DNA of 64,000 nt. It comes from Ambrosia x helenae. Taxonomy: Eukaryota; Streptophyta; Magnoliopsida; Asterales; Asteraceae. Under the pieces are notes generated by a model. That model worked only from the letters and a program-made list of their open reading frames with translations. It was not told where the DNA came from and made no database searches. Where the stretch lies: assembly GCA_030844895.1 (NCBI GenBank), contig CM061226.1, positions 115,616,574 through 115,680,573 of the forward strand, in the 5' to 3' direction. This document shows positions 34,205 through 46,690 of the stretch, piece by piece; the stretch's first letter is position 1; the number at the start of each line of letters is the position of its first letter. The position numbers and the translations under genes were made by a program.

Positions 34205-35152
34205 TAGGTAAAATGAAAACACACGAGTATAAATCTAGAAAAAAATCATCATTTTACATCAAATTACATTGGTGTAAAAAACAGTTTAATTGCACAAGTT
34301 TAACAAATGGTGATATAATAATCAATGCTAAAATACAGGTCATCAACCAAACAAAGAACAATAAAGATTCAAACATGACACACAAATATAACGAAAGAAC
34401 CCGTATTTACATAACAAAACAACCTGCTTACATTGGTGTAACAAACTGACACAACGATTAATACAAATGACACAACCGTTTACATTGGTGGAAAACACCC
34501 CGATAACACAAACAAAACGTTTTAACTTAAATGTATTGAAGATGATGGTGATATAACGTTTACAAAGTTTAAATTGGTGTAAACACCCCCATAACACATA
34601 CAAAAATAGGAACCTAATCCTATATAGAGGGTTGTTCACTGATGTAAATTCACACACTCATTTATGTAAGGTTTATTCATTTACATTAGTGTAAACCCAC
34701 AAAAGATGCATTAGTGTAACCCATAAGATATCACACAAAATAACTTACTCTTGTGTTTTACATTTATGTAATATTTATTCATTTACATTAGTGTAAACTA
34801 AAAAAAATACTCTAACAATTAAATCAATATCAGAAACGCCAAACTGAAGCTCCTTCACAACTTTTAATCTTATATGAAAAAAACCTTATTATTTTACAAC
34901 AAAAACAAACCATTTCTTTTACACCAGTGTGAAACCTCCATTAGCAAACATCGTTTGCTATTAATCACCAATCATAAACTAACATACCATTTCTTTTACA
35001 CCAGTGTAAAACCCCCAGCATCATCATCATCGGGCCACCATCGAACAGATCTGTAATACTAGTGTCTCCTTCAAAAACAAAAATAATAATATTAATAATA
35101 ATAATAATAACAATTATAATAATAATAATAATAATCAAAGTTCAACACAAAC

Positions 35153-35227
35153 CTGTTGTCCAAATGTGTAGTTTGGGATTAGAGATCCACCCCATGATTT
35201 GAATCGGTAGACTTCCAAATAATTTTT
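35153..35227 (-). pseudogene. Probable captured exon of DNA topoisomerase 3-alpha
   Basis: A 75-nt minus-strand block between a splice-acceptor-like GAACAG and a donor-like CAG/GTTTGT, exactly 25 codons in phase: KNYLEVYRFKSWGGS, then LIPNYTFGQQ. The pattern NYL[DE]VY-x-[FY]-x-x-W...P-x-Y-x-x-G-Q fits the topoisomerase IA/TOP3-alpha region just before the catalytic-domain segment with SPP-LL. Only this exon is seen, with pieces of flanking intron. The identity rests on remembered family pattern, not a search. Confidence 0.5.
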
Positions 35228-35337
35228 CTGTTCAATATGACAATATTCCATTGTTATGAATTTATTAAACTATAAAAAGCTAAAACTCATCTAGATTTGT
35301 CACCAAAAATTTGTATAATGAAAAAGGTTGCAGACTC

Positions 35338-35394
<57 letters not shown>
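35338..35394. repeat. (AAT)n microsatellite
   Basis: About 19 AAT units inside TA-element 1. A related (ATT)n tract lies at 35640-35694 and shorter ones at 35083-35135. Confidence 0.93.
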
Positions 35395-35641
35395 CTGATC
35401 TGGATCTAGATCCATACCCACCACCATCCCCATCTTCGTCACCCACCACCATCCCCATCTTCGTCACCTACCGTCACCATCCCCACCTTCGACGCACCAT
35501 CAAACGACCATCATCGACCCGACCACCATCCCTGTTCCTTCTTCCTTATTAGGGTTCACCATCACCACCATCACAAGGTTTTAAACAAAAACCGAATCTG
35601 GCTCTCGAACAGATCTTGGCTCTTTATTATTATCATCATCA

Positions 35642-35696
<55 letters not shown>

Positions 35697-35957
35697 TGTT
35701 CATCATCTAATCTGGAAAGAAAATAATTGAAAAAGAGAGATAGTGAATAAGAGAGAGAAAGACTTAAGAAAGAGAGTATGTGGGATAAAATGTGGTGGGG
35801 TGGGGTGAGGTGAGGTGGGTATTAATAATATCTTAATGGTTGTTTACCATTATACCCTTCAATAACAAAACAAAACAAATACACATGGCATGATTTTATT
35901 GGCTTAAATGGGTTCTTTAGTTCTTGCACGAAAGGGTGGTTCCTTATGGAACCTAAT

Positions 35958-35960
<3 letters not shown>

Positions 35961-36004
<44 letters not shown>
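35961..36004. repeat. (TA)n microsatellite between TA-elements
   Basis: About 22 TA units between element 1 and the compact hairpin element. Confidence 0.95.
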
Positions 36005-36007
<3 letters not shown>

Positions 36008-36012
36008 TTAGA

Positions 36013-36513
36013 GAGTAGGGGGTGGATATTTTGAAAACCCACTCGAGTTAAGAAAACTCCGAAAACCCGTCAAAAAACCATCTAAAAAAGTTTTTTTTTT
36101 TTGAAAAAAATACACAAGGTAACATACATGTTTTTAAGCGTTTTGGGCCAAAAAAATAAAAAAAGCGCCGAACGAATATTTTTAAAAAAAATAAACAACG
36201 CAAACTTTGTAACAGCGTTGTTAACATATGTTTTCTGCCTTTTAACATATGTTACAGCGCTGTTAACATATGTTTTCTGCCTTTTAACATATGTTAACAT
36301 CGCTGTTACAAAGTTTGCGTTGTTTATTTTTTTTAAAAATATTCATTTGGCGCTTTTTTAATTTTTTTGGCCCAAAACGCTTAAAAACATGTATGTTACC
36401 TTGTGTATTTTTTTCAAAAAAAAAAAAAAAAAAAAAACTTTTTTAGATGGTTTTTTGACGGGTTTTCAAAGTTTTCTTAACTCGAGTGGGTTTTCAATTT
36501 ATACTTTCCCTTA
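36013..36513. mobile_element. Compact hairpin element (full-length inverted repeat)
   Basis: Near-perfect arms of about 230 bp (36031-36238 and 36290-36498) share GAAAACCCACTCGAGTTAAG, AAGCGTTTTGGGCC and GTAACATACATGTTTTTAAG in inverse orientation. The loop repeats TTAACATATGTTAA-like words and CTGTTAACATATGTTTTCTG. Outer ends have AGGGGGTGGATA and, inverted, AAGGGAAAGTATA. A transcript would form one long double-stranded RNA. No target duplication identified. Confidence 0.8.
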
Positions 36514-37759
36514 GAGAGCATTTCATGTTTATTGAATGTTGTACTCTTGAATATCATGTTATTTTTTCATGTACAAGTTGAGCTAAAATATACATATAGA
36601 CACATTCCTAAAGCCTTTGAATTCGACTTATAGTAATCCACCACTATTCATGATTGTGAGTCGGTCTTGCGTACAAGTGATCATTAAAGTCACTAATTGT
36701 ATAACCGAGCTTTTGCTAGGATTTTGGACGACACGACTATGCAATTATGTCTAATGCACGAATAAAAATAGTACTTTTTGAACTTGTGTACGGATTTTGA
36801 CCTGGAATTTCGTCGGGTGTCACAGGACGGCTGTTGGATGGTCGGTCGTCACTGGTTAGTGATTAGGGGGCGAGAGCTGTTTGAGTTTGGGTTTGCAGCG
36901 TGTTGTTCTGTTTGTCTGGTAAAGAAACAAGAAAAAGAAACATATATATATTTTTTGTTTGTGTAGGAGGTAGGGTTTAGTTTATGTCAAATGGGTGGGC
37001 CGGTTCGGGTTAACTAGTTTGGCTTGGGTTTTGAGAATTGGGCTGTGTTTTGTTTTAGTTGTGTACTAGTGGTTTAGTATAAGTTTGATAATTGATAACT
37101 AATTTCGGAGTAACGTAACACAAATTTTATTTTAAGACTTAGGAGTAAAGTACAATTGATTTTATAGTTAATGTAAAATTTATTTTAGAGGTAACATTTT
37201 ACAAAAAAAAAATCACAAAAAAAAAATTCCCTCTACACACATAATTGAGGGGTAGCGGGTGAGGTCCATGCTAGGTCCACCCCTGTGTACAAAAACATTC
37301 CTCATAAAATATATACGATGTATAGATAAAGACGTTCTCATGGAATTATTATTATTATTATTTTTTAATTCTTAGGCGCATAAACCTATCTTTTAGTGGG
37401 CTAAACAGTAGGCACTTGGGCTATTGATAAGCAAATGGGGTATTGGTTGGATAATATGGTTGACTGGACTTGAACTTGTGAAACCGAGCCAGACATTAAG
37501 GTCTTTGTAAACTAAATACTTTGCTCAATTTTGGTTGTGTTAAAGAGATATATAAAGGTATACTAATATGTGTAGTATCCATGTAACATAATCACACGCT
37601 TATAGTATGAAAATCCGGATATAAAAATATATGTAGTTTTGTTATAATGTATTAATACATCTTTCTACTTTTGGGATTACGGTGATCGTGGTTTATTTTG
37701 TTTAAATCATGCTTGAATGGACAAGGACGCTTGTCGAGGTGGTGTCTTTTGTTTGTAGT
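36514..37759. other. Non-coding spacer
   Basis: LTR-like debris around 36750-37050 (for example CGTCGGGTGTCACAGG) but no gene; the frame at 36778-36966 has no domain. Confidence 0.45.
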
Positions 37760-37786
37760 GTATATATATATATATATATATATATA
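37760..37786. repeat. (TA)n microsatellite, left border of TA-element 2
   Basis: About 13 TA units. Confidence 0.93.
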
Positions 37787-40700
37787 GTATGAGTATATAC
37801 AAGAAACCCAAGTTGTATGGTAAACTCTAGAAACCCAAGTTGTGGCTACAATCAAGCCACATCATCACAATAAAAATCTAAGTTAATTATATCATAAGGG
37901 TAAGGAGGTAATTTTACCTTGAAGTCTTGAACCACTTTGAACAACTTTTTGTACTCTGCACATCCCCCCATGTTTTGTGCAAGAAGATATCATGCACACC
38001 TTTCTATGTTTGTACTTGAACTACTTTTTTACCAACCCATCCATTCTTCCATGAAGATCTAAAAGATAATTCTTCTTATCTTCATCTTTTTCTCTCTTTT
38101 TCCACCATGGATTTTAACATAGATGATTTTCTACCCATATGTACAAGTGACCCGTCGAACAAGAACGACCACAACCACCATCATTAAAGTTATCTTTGTA
38201 AGTATTTTTTTAATTTTTAGTTTTTAATTTTTAGGTTTAATTAGGTTTTAAGTTGAAATAATTTGGGGGTTTTTGGTTTAAAATATTGTTATCAAAATTG
38301 TAAGTTGGTTTTTGTTGATAATGAATGGGTTTAAAATTCTTTTTTTTTATTGTCAACTAGAACAGACAAGGTTCCAAGCTAAAAAAGGTTCTTCAATGTA
38401 TGACTTCTTGAAACCGAGCTAGTGAGTTCTTAATTTCCATGAGTTTTATATCTATTCTTCTTGTTTACTTTTTCCCCTTTTAAATTTTTTTGTTTCTGTG
38501 TTTTTAGATATAGAAATAATATAGAATGTTCTACTATATAAGTTTTGATTTATGAATATTGAAAGTTGACCCATGATTCAAAAAAAAAAAATCTTACACT
38601 TGATTCTTCTATTATTCGTATGTTTGTTTATGACTCCAAAAAGTTAATTTGTTTATTTAGTTTTTTAGATTTTTTTAACGGAGTTTTTTAGATTTGAAGT
38701 GAGATCTAACTAGTATATAGCATTGAAATTGTAGATTTAAGCACTAAATAGTTGTATAATAAATTAATCATTATTTGTAGTGATCTTTTTGTTGATGTAA
38801 ACTTTGTAAAGTTTTATCCCTTTTTCATCTTGGCTTTGCTTCTAGGCATGTTGACTTAGGCACATAACACATGTTACCCTCTTATGCAAAGGGTAACAAG
38901 TGTTACACATTTATCCCCAGTTAACACATGTTCACATTTGGGCCCCGACTAACATGTGTTACTCCTGTTTAGTATATTAGATGATGAGTTGGTCACATCG
39001 GTTAATATCTCATTTATTGTTTTGCAGTTGATAATGAAGACCTCCCCCCCCCCCCACTGGTTAACATATGTTAACATACGAAGTTGAAGGAAGCCGAGAA
39101 AAATATGTAGAAAAACTTTTTAATAATGTTTTCTTTTTGTACTCAATGTATAGAGTTACTAGATTTATTTTGTTAAAGTGGTCAATAGTTTGTAATGATA
39201 CTTTGTAATAACGTGTATTAATAGTTTGTGTGCTTTATTTCTCAGTAACTTATGAAGTGAAAACTATAGGGGTAAGCAAGACAAAAAAAGGTTGACAAAA
39301 TAAACACAAGTTTAACATATGTTACCAAATAACACATGTTAACCTCTTATGCAACATTAACACATGTTAACCTTCCATGCAGTTCATTTGAATGTCATGG
39401 GGTAGGTTTTTGTGTGGTTCAATAGTTTGTAATGATACTTTGTAATAATTTGTGTTAATAGTTTGTATATTCTATTTCTCAGTAACTTATGAAGTAAAAA
39501 CTATAGTGGTAAGCAAGACAAAAATAAAGGGCTGACATTAAATACAAGTTTACTAAATGTTACCAAATAACACATGTTAACCTCTAATGCAACATTAACA
39601 CATGTTACCATTTTACATGCAGTTCATATGAATGTCTTGGGTAGGTTTATCTCTTGTTCAATAGTTTGTAATGATACTTTGTAATAATACGTGTTACCAA
39701 ATAACATGTGTTAACCTATTATGACACGTCTTAATAATGTGTATTAATAGTTTGTATGCTATGTTTACTTATTTCTTTTGTAAACTTATGAAGTGAAAAC
39801 AGGAGTGGTAAGAAAGACAAAAAGGTTGACAAATGATACAGGTTTAACATATGTTACTACATCACTCATACTAACAAATATTAGATCTTCTCATGGGTAT
39901 ATAGGGGCAACATGTTTAACTTTATCAGATTAGATAACACATGTTAGCCCTTTATGACCAACTAACACATGTTACCCTCTCATGCAACATTAACACATGT
40001 TACCATTTTACATGCAATTCATATGAATGTCTTGGGTAGGTTTATCTCTTGTTCAATAGTTTGTAATGATACTTTGTAATAACACGTGTTACCAAATAAC
40101 ATGTGTTAACCTATTATGACAAGTATTAATAATGTGTGTTAATAGTTTGTATGCTATGTTTACTTATTTCTTTTGTAAACTTATGAAGTGAAAACAGAAG
40201 TGGTAAGAAAGATAAAAAGGTTGACAAATGATACATGTTTAACATATGTTACAACACCACTCATACTAACAAATATTAGATCTTCTCATGGGTATATAGG
40301 GGCAACAGGTTTAACTTTATCAGATTAGATAACACATGTTATCTCTTGTTCAATAGTTTGTAATGATACTTTGTAATAACACGTGTTACCAAATAACATG
40401 TGTTAACCTATTATGACAAGTATTAATAATGTGTGTTAATAGTTTGTATGCTATGTTTACTTATTTCTTTTGTAAACTTATGAAGTGAAAACAGAAGTGG
40501 TAAGAAAGACAAAAAGGTTGACAAATGATACATGTTTAACATATGTTACCACACCACTCATACTAACAAATATTAGATCTTCTCATGGGTATATAGGGGC
40601 AATAGGTTTAATTTTATCAGATTAGATAACACATGTTAGCCCTTTATGACCAACTAACACATGTTACCCTCATATGCAACATTAACACATTATTTGTACT

Positions 40701-41324
40701 TGCCCCATTATAATAATATTTTCTTAAACAAAAAGTAGGAGAGGGGGTGTGACATGATCCATTACAATAATATTTTCTTAAACAAAAAGTAAGAGAGAGG
40801 AGAGAGATGGTGTGACATGACCCATTATAATAATATTTTCTTTATCAGATTAGATAACACATGTTAGCCCTTTATGACCAACTAACACATGTTACCCTCG
40901 TATGCAACATTAACACATTATTTGTACTTGTCCCATTATAATAATGTTTTCTTAAACAAAAGGTAGGAGAGAGAGTGTGACATGACCCATTATAATAATA
41001 TTTTCTTAAACAAAAAGTAAGAGAGATGAGAGAGATGGTGTGACATAATCCATTATAATAATATTATAAAGGTGAAAAGAAGGAGGAAAGAGGAGAGAGA
41101 ATGTGTCATAACTTTTCTGGAAAATGTGTCATGACTTGTGATATGATGGCTTATGACATTTTTTGTCTTTCCAACTATACCCTTGCTTTATTTTTTTATA
41201 TTAAAAGTACTATTATTTTAAAGATAAAATCAACTTTAAATCTACACCATAGATCAAAGTCCATCAATGGTTGAGAGTGGGTTTCCAAGGTTTACCATCT
41301 AAGGATGGGTTTCCACATTATCCT

Positions 41325-41330
<6 letters not shown>
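37787..41330. mobile_element. TA-bounded inverted-repeat element 2
   Basis: The left end reads AAGAAACCCAAGTTGTATGG, TAAACTCTAGAAACCCA. The right end, inverted, reads AGGGTAAGGATAATGTGG, AAACCCATCC, GATGGTAAACC, GGAAACCCA. (TA)n abuts both ends. The interior (38860-40960) is filled with AACACATGTTA/TAACATATGTTA words and irregular tandem units starting CAATAGTTTGTAATGATACT at 39182, 39420, 39659, 40054 and 40351. A short frame MDFNIDDFLPICTSDPS at 38107 may be a captured first exon, but I cannot name it. Confidence 0.75.

Positions 41331-41375
<45 letters not shown>
41331..41375. repeat. (TA)n microsatellite between TA-elements 2 and 3
   Basis: About 22 TA units shared as border by both neighbours. 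Confidence 0.95.
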
Positions 41376-41378
<3 letters not shown>

Positions 41379-42809
41379 GATGGTTCAATAGAAAACTCAT
41401 TTTATTGAGAGAACTCGAGAACTGAATAATAACCATTGATCTTAGTAGATCAATGGTTGTGATTAAATGAAATAAAACAACAACAAATAGATGAGATTTT
41501 AACAAGGAAGGGTATTTTAGGAAATTATAAAAAGATTTTACTAATCCTTTCATCATTTCAAAACCTTCACAAAAGAAAACCATTCACTTTCCCTCTCTTT
41601 GTCCATCTACCCAAATGATGAAAACCTAGGGTTTGTTCAATCACGAGTTTATCAATCATTCAAATAACATGATAAACCATCAAACAATCGATTATATGCA
41701 TCAAATGTACTGATCCATCAAACAATCGTTCATCAACATCAGGTATCGTCGTATTATTCATATTATCTGTGTCACACACACACTGAGACGATTTTCACTT
41801 ATATTACTTGATTAATTAGGCATTTTGTGTAAAAACACACTATACCATTAACTAATGTTTCAATGTGTTGTATGTGAAATAAGTTAAATGGTAGTTTCGA
41901 ACGATATTGTGATCTGTCATGTGTAATACATGTTTAAGTGAACTATATGATATGTATTGCACAGATGTTATAGTTATACGATTGATATGTGCATATATTG
42001 TAAGATATGTATTACACATACGTAATAGTATTGTTATGTTTGTAGTGTATTATACATATGTAATGTAGTATTGTTATGTTTGCGGTGTACAACACACGTG
42101 TGTATTACGCATGTGTACTCGTACTGTTAGTGTTAAATGAGATTATGCTTCTGTGTGACAGATTTAACTGTATTCCACATGTGCATTATAACTGTTGTAG
42201 CTAATGTTATTCGTGAATAGGCCTTGTATGCAATGTATTGCACACGTGTGATAATCGTGAAATGTATTACACATGTGTGTTAATATGGTTGGTGATAGTT
42301 AGTATTTACACAAGGTTAGGCTTTGTTTGTTATGTGTTGCGCATTTGTGATAGATGTAATTGTAGTTCGCATGTGTAATATAATTGTTTCTGCTAATGTT
42401 AATAGTGAACATGATTTGTATGCAATGTATTGCACATGTGTGATAATTATGTCATGTATTTCACATGTGTGATAATATTATTTATGATAGTTAGTGTTAA
42501 GTTAAACTGATGTGCTTGTCATATGTTGCACGTATGAGATATTTGTAATTGTATTTCACATGTGTGGTAGTCTTGTTTTAGTTGATATTTAATGTAGATA
42601 GGCTTTGTATGCAATGTACTACACCTGTGTTATAATTGTTTAATGTATTACACATGTGTGATAATTTATAGTTAATGTTAAAATGATATATTGTTTTGTT
42701 TGTCATGTGTTGCCATATGTTATTGTTGTAACTATATTCGACATGTGTAATGCGAGTATTATAGCCAATGTTAAATGTGAACAATATCTCATATAGTGTA
42801 ATGCTACAG

Positions 42810-42948
42810 GGAAGGAGTTGTGGGTTTGGCTGACACTCCATTGTGTGGAGGAGCTGATGAAGTGATACTAGGGCCATTGAGATCGATTAGCAGCCATGAA
42901 TATCAAGCTAGGCTAAGGGAACCTCAGATTAGGCGACATGAAGAATGA
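42810..42948 (+). pseudogene. Exon-like fragment inside TA-element 3, unrecognised
   Basis: After an acceptor-like GCTACAG a 46-residue frame runs to TGA: EGVVGLADTPLCGG, then DEVILGPLRSISSHEYQ, REPQIRRHEE. Codon-like composition differs from the AT-rich repeats on both sides. No family recognised. Confidence 0.35.
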
Positions 42949-43904
42949 GCTAAAATTATTGCATTGGAGAATAAAATATTGAAGTTTTTTTATTAGGTCC
43001 TTTTCATCATGTATTTTGTTTTATAATGAATTAAGTTATGCACTCAGTTTGGATGTATAAATTAATGGATAGTTGTTTTGAATTTATATATGTACCACGT
43101 TTAATGGATAAATGAATGGCATGTTAATATCAGTTTGGTTATTTAAACTTGATTGGCATTTTTGGTTGTATAATGAACCATTTATAATGCATTTTATGCT
43201 ATAGTTTTGGTACATTTTTTTCTGCAGTTTTGACCCATTTCGACTGCAGTTTTGGCACATTATTGATGCTGTTTTTTCTGCAATTTTTGACCCATTTCGA
43301 GACATTTTTGCTGCAGTTTATGACCTATTTCGGCTGAAGTTTTGACACATTTTGCTGCAGTATTTAACACATTTTAGCACTAACTTGACTACAGTTTTTT
43401 AACACATGTCGACACATCGTTGCTGCAGTTTTTGACCCATTACGGCGCATTTTTGCTGCAGTTTTGGCACATTTTGGCTGCAGTTTTGTCACATTTTGAT
43501 GCAGTTTTTTAACACATTTTGGCACTATTTTTGCTGCAGTTTTTAACTCATTTTGGCACATTTTTTCTGCAGTTTTTGGCTGCAGTTTATGACCCATTTC
43601 GGGTGCAGTTTTGACACATTTTGCTGTCGTTTTTAACATATTTCGCACTTTTTTTGGCTGCAACTTTTAACACATTTGGCACCTTTTTATAGAAGTTTTT
43701 TAACACATTTTTAATAAATACTAAATCAAACAACTTTACGTAAGTGATACGTGATAAATACCATAGCATAAAACCATCAAATTGATTACATACCAAAAAG
43801 ACATGTTCATAACCTAATACCATAAAACATGTTCATAACAAATATAACCCAAAAGATATGTTCATATCATACATCATACAAAAGACATGTTCATAACGTA
43901 TTAT

Positions 43905-44061
43905 TACTGATTAGCCCCATCATATTGTGATTGCCCCATACAAGTTATCGTATTGTGGCCTCTATGACCACACTTGTCACATGCTACAGTATCATCCGAT
44001 ACTTTAGGTACCCAATAGGTAGTTCCACAAGGAGTTATATAGACATAATTTGATAGACGAC
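43905..44061 (-). pseudogene. Exon-like fragment with CCHC zinc knuckle inside TA-element 3
   Basis: After an acceptor-like AAATGCAG (44062-44069) the minus frame reads GRLSNYVYITPCGTTYWVPK, then CDKCGHRGHNTITC and a stop after GANQ. The CX2CX4HX4C spacing is a classical zinc knuckle, as in the C-terminus of many MULE transposases and RNA-binding proteins. Either a captured host exon or the last exon of a decayed transposase. Confidence 0.5.
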
Positions 44062-45534
44062 CTGCATTTAAAAAAATTGTATTAGTATTATCGTCTACAG
44101 TGAACATGTGCACAAATTATAAAACATGTAGAATAAAAAATACAGTAAACGCAAAAATAATGTAGTGCACATGTACGATATTTAAATTTTGAACACATAC
44201 CTCTATGTTGTGTAAAAAAATACAACATAAACAAACCGAATGTATTGCACATGTGCAATACGTAAATTTAAGAACACATACATATTGTGTAAAAAATACA
44301 GCAAACTAAATCGGATTATAGTGCACATGTGCAATACGTAAATGTTAAAAAAACACATACATCTAGGCTGTGTAAAACATCAGTAAACATAAACTGCATG
44401 CAGTGCACATGTGCAGTATGAAAATTTAAGAACAGGTACCTCTCTGTTCAATGCTAAACAATAGTACTCATTGTTATTGATCATGTCTATGTTAATGAGC
44501 ATGATTATTAGTAAACAATAATAATAATAACAATAATAATAATAATAATTAAAAATATAAAATCCTACCTAATTACACCCAAATTTACCTGCTCAATGTC
44601 TCTTTCAACTTGACCATCTGTCTTAATACCACCATCTGAACTCTGCATTAACATTATCCAATACTAAAAAGCTAGCTACCAATTCCTACAACAACAATCA
44701 ACCTCATAATGTTTGTCAAGAATTAATCACAATCTCTTACATTTATTTTTGAACACATACCTCTATGTTGTGTAAAAAATACAACAGAAACAAACCGAAT
44801 GTATGCACATGTGCAATACGTCAATTTAAGAACATGTACATATTGTTTAAAAAAATACAGCAAACACAATCTGAATATAGTGCACATGTGCAATACGTAA
44901 ATGTTAAAAAACATATATATCTAGGTTGTGTAAAACATCAGTAAACATAAACTGGATGCAGTGCACATGTGCAGTATGAAAATTTAAGAACAGGTACCTC
45001 TATGTTCAATGCTAGAAAGCTTTGTATCATCTGAAGCGGAATTACCACAATTCGAAGAAGAAGCAACGTTTGATGTCGATTCTGCATTATCGCCTAACAA
45101 GATACCTAGATTTTTTCATCGATTAACCTTTATATATGATAGATAATCCATGTTTATTGCATAGTTGTTTGAATTCGATGAAGAAGTTGGATCTAAATAA
45201 CAACAACCATACAATTAATCGATACATACACAAATCTGTAAGATTACAAATAATAGTAATAACCTTCGATTGTCATTAATAACAGAGGAAGATGCAGAAT
45301 TCATATGTTGATTCGATTACAGAATAGATGAAACTATGACACAAGGTATACGATCATATGAAAGATGTTCTTCAATGGTCCAATGATCTGCACGTTAGAA
45401 TAACTAGGGTTTCTCCATAGTTTTGGGGTTGTATATCAGTTAATGAGGCTTGATGAAATATTTGACAAAAATACCCCTATACTTAAGGAGTTCTCGAGTT
45501 CTCTCCCTAACTATGAGTTCTCAATTGAACCTTC

Positions 45535-45538
<4 letters not shown>

Positions 45539-45581
<43 letters not shown>
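45539..45581. repeat. (TA)n microsatellite between TA-elements 3 and 4
   Basis: About 21 TA units. Confidence 0.95.
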
Positions 45582-45583
<2 letters not shown>

Positions 45584-45901
45584 AAAAAGATCATTTAGGA
45601 ACCAAGGTACTAGTTAGGAACTTAGGAACCAATCTGAGCCATTCATTTTTTAATCTTGATCTAGGGGTAGGATGGTAATTAAACAATTATGTTTTATATT
45701 TTAATTTAAAAAAGGTTTTAAAAATGGAAGTTAATAAATACACGTTTGATTGCATTCATCTTCTTTCTACAAATTCATAACTTCCTCCTAATATCATTCA
45801 ATTGCCTTCATTCAATCTATCAACATCTTAATCACGTTATATTTCAATTTCATCACCACACACACACTCGAAACTTCCATCGATCAAAACAGACGCACAA
45901 C

Positions 45902-46120
45902 ATGTCGTCCAAGGTTGTTCTGAAGACGAAGGGTAAATCAACAAAAGGATCAAAACCCTCAGATGATAAGTCAACATCAAAGATCTTGAAGGAATGGAGC
46001 ACATGGACCATGAAGAAAGCTAAAGTCATCACCCATTTCGGTTTCATACCATTGGTTATCTTCATCAGTATGAACTCCGAACCCAAACCCTCGATCTCTC
46101 AACTCCTCAGCCCTATTTGA
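45902..46120 (+). CDS. TOM7: TOM7, small subunit of the mitochondrial outer-membrane import complex
   Basis: A 72-residue protein. The Lys/Ser-rich cytosolic N-terminus (residues 1-27) precedes the conserved core KEWSTWTMKKAKVITHFGFI, then PLVIFISMNSEPKP and LLSP, matching plant TOM7 in order and length. The helix at about 42-58 is the single outer-membrane anchor. TOM7 assists assembly and dynamics of the TOM translocase. The start is preceded by a purine-rich ACAAC context and a plausible leader; a longer frame from 45746 adds only leader translation. The frame is undamaged and intronless. It lies wholly between the inverted repeats of TA-element 4, so it is probably a captured copy. Whether it is expressed cannot be told here. 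Confidence 0.9.
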   Translation: MSSKVVLKTKGKSTKGSKPSDDKSTSKILKEWSTWTMKKAKVITHFGFIPLVIFISMNSEPKPSISQLLSPI

Positions 46121-46269
46121 TTCGTAATAATAATAATAATAGTTCTTCACTATTTGTCGAATTAATTAGATCGTTTTTATATGGAGACATAAATCACCTT
46201 CACGGTTAACCCGTTTTCTGTGTTTGGGGGTCTGTTTTTAATGAGTTTTTTTTTATAATTGTTGGAATA

Positions 46270-46690
46270 TGAATATACACTGATGTATAATTGTTTGAAA
46301 TATGAATATACACTGATGTATATTTGTTGAATATTATGGTACAGTACAATGTTTTTGTAGTACTAATTGGACTATACACTGATGTATAATTGTTGAAATA
46401 TGAATATACACTGATGTATATTTGTTGAATATTATGGTACAGTACAATGTTTTTGTAGTACTAATTGGACTATACACTGATGTATAATTGTTGGAATATG
46501 AATATACACTGACGTATAGTTGTTTAATGTTATCGTACAGTATAATGTTTTTGTAGCAATGATTGGACTATACACCGATGTATAATTGTTTGAATATGAC
46601 GATACTAAACACTGTTCTATAGCATCAATTTTATTAGGGTCTGATGTATATTGTATACACCGATGTATAATTGTTTGAATATGACGATAC
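46270..46690. repeat. ACACTGATGTATA word array
   Basis: TATACACTGATGTATA and close variants, with a longer unit (TGTTGAATATTATGGTACAG, ACAATGTTTTTGTAG) repeated two to three times. Confidence 0.88.

Larger units (their letters stand above)
33340..35960. mobile_element. TA-bounded inverted-repeat element 1
   Basis: The left end has GGGAAAGGGT, then GAACCATACTTTCGTGCAAG. The right end, inverted, has AGGATTAGGTTCC, then GAACCACCCTTTCGTGCAAG. They share CTTTCGTGCAAGAAC exactly. (TA)n tracts abut both ends. The interior repeats a dyad word TTTACACCAGTGTAAAA and variants (TTTACATTGGTGTAAA, ACATTAGTGTAAAC) at 33747, 34256, 34420, 34480, 34572, 34680, 34780, 34917 and 34995. It carries a probable TOP3-alpha exon and a duplicated coding-like segment on the minus strand, plus (AAT)n tracts. 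No transposase seen. Confidence 0.75.
41376..45538. mobile_element. TA-bounded inverted-repeat element 3
   Basis: The left end reads GGGGATGGTTCAATAGAAAA, then GAGAGAACTCGAGAACT. The right end, inverted, reads AGGGGAAGGTTCAATTGAGA, then GAGAGAACTCGAGAACTCC. The interior shows ACACATGTGTGATAAT/GTATTGCACATGTG words with a period of about 190 bp (42228, 42419, 42609). A second array of GCACATGTGCAATACG occurs as a duplicated block (44190-44455 and 44752-45012), and a third array of TGCAGTTTT-GACACATTT lies at 43205-43690. Two exon-like pieces are inside. Confidence 0.78.

Noticed and set aside
36778..36966. 62-residue frame
   Set aside because: Lies in LTR-like debris with no domain; chance frame.
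39182..40700. CRISPR-like array of repeats
   Set aside because: Eukaryotic context, unit spacing irregular (233-394 bp), no uniform spacers, and the repeats belong to the word array of TA-element 2.
43364..43823. Lys/Asn/Cys-repeat protein on the minus strand
   Set aside because: Translation of the TGCAGTTTT-GACACATTT tandem array in TA-element 3, with no conserved structure.
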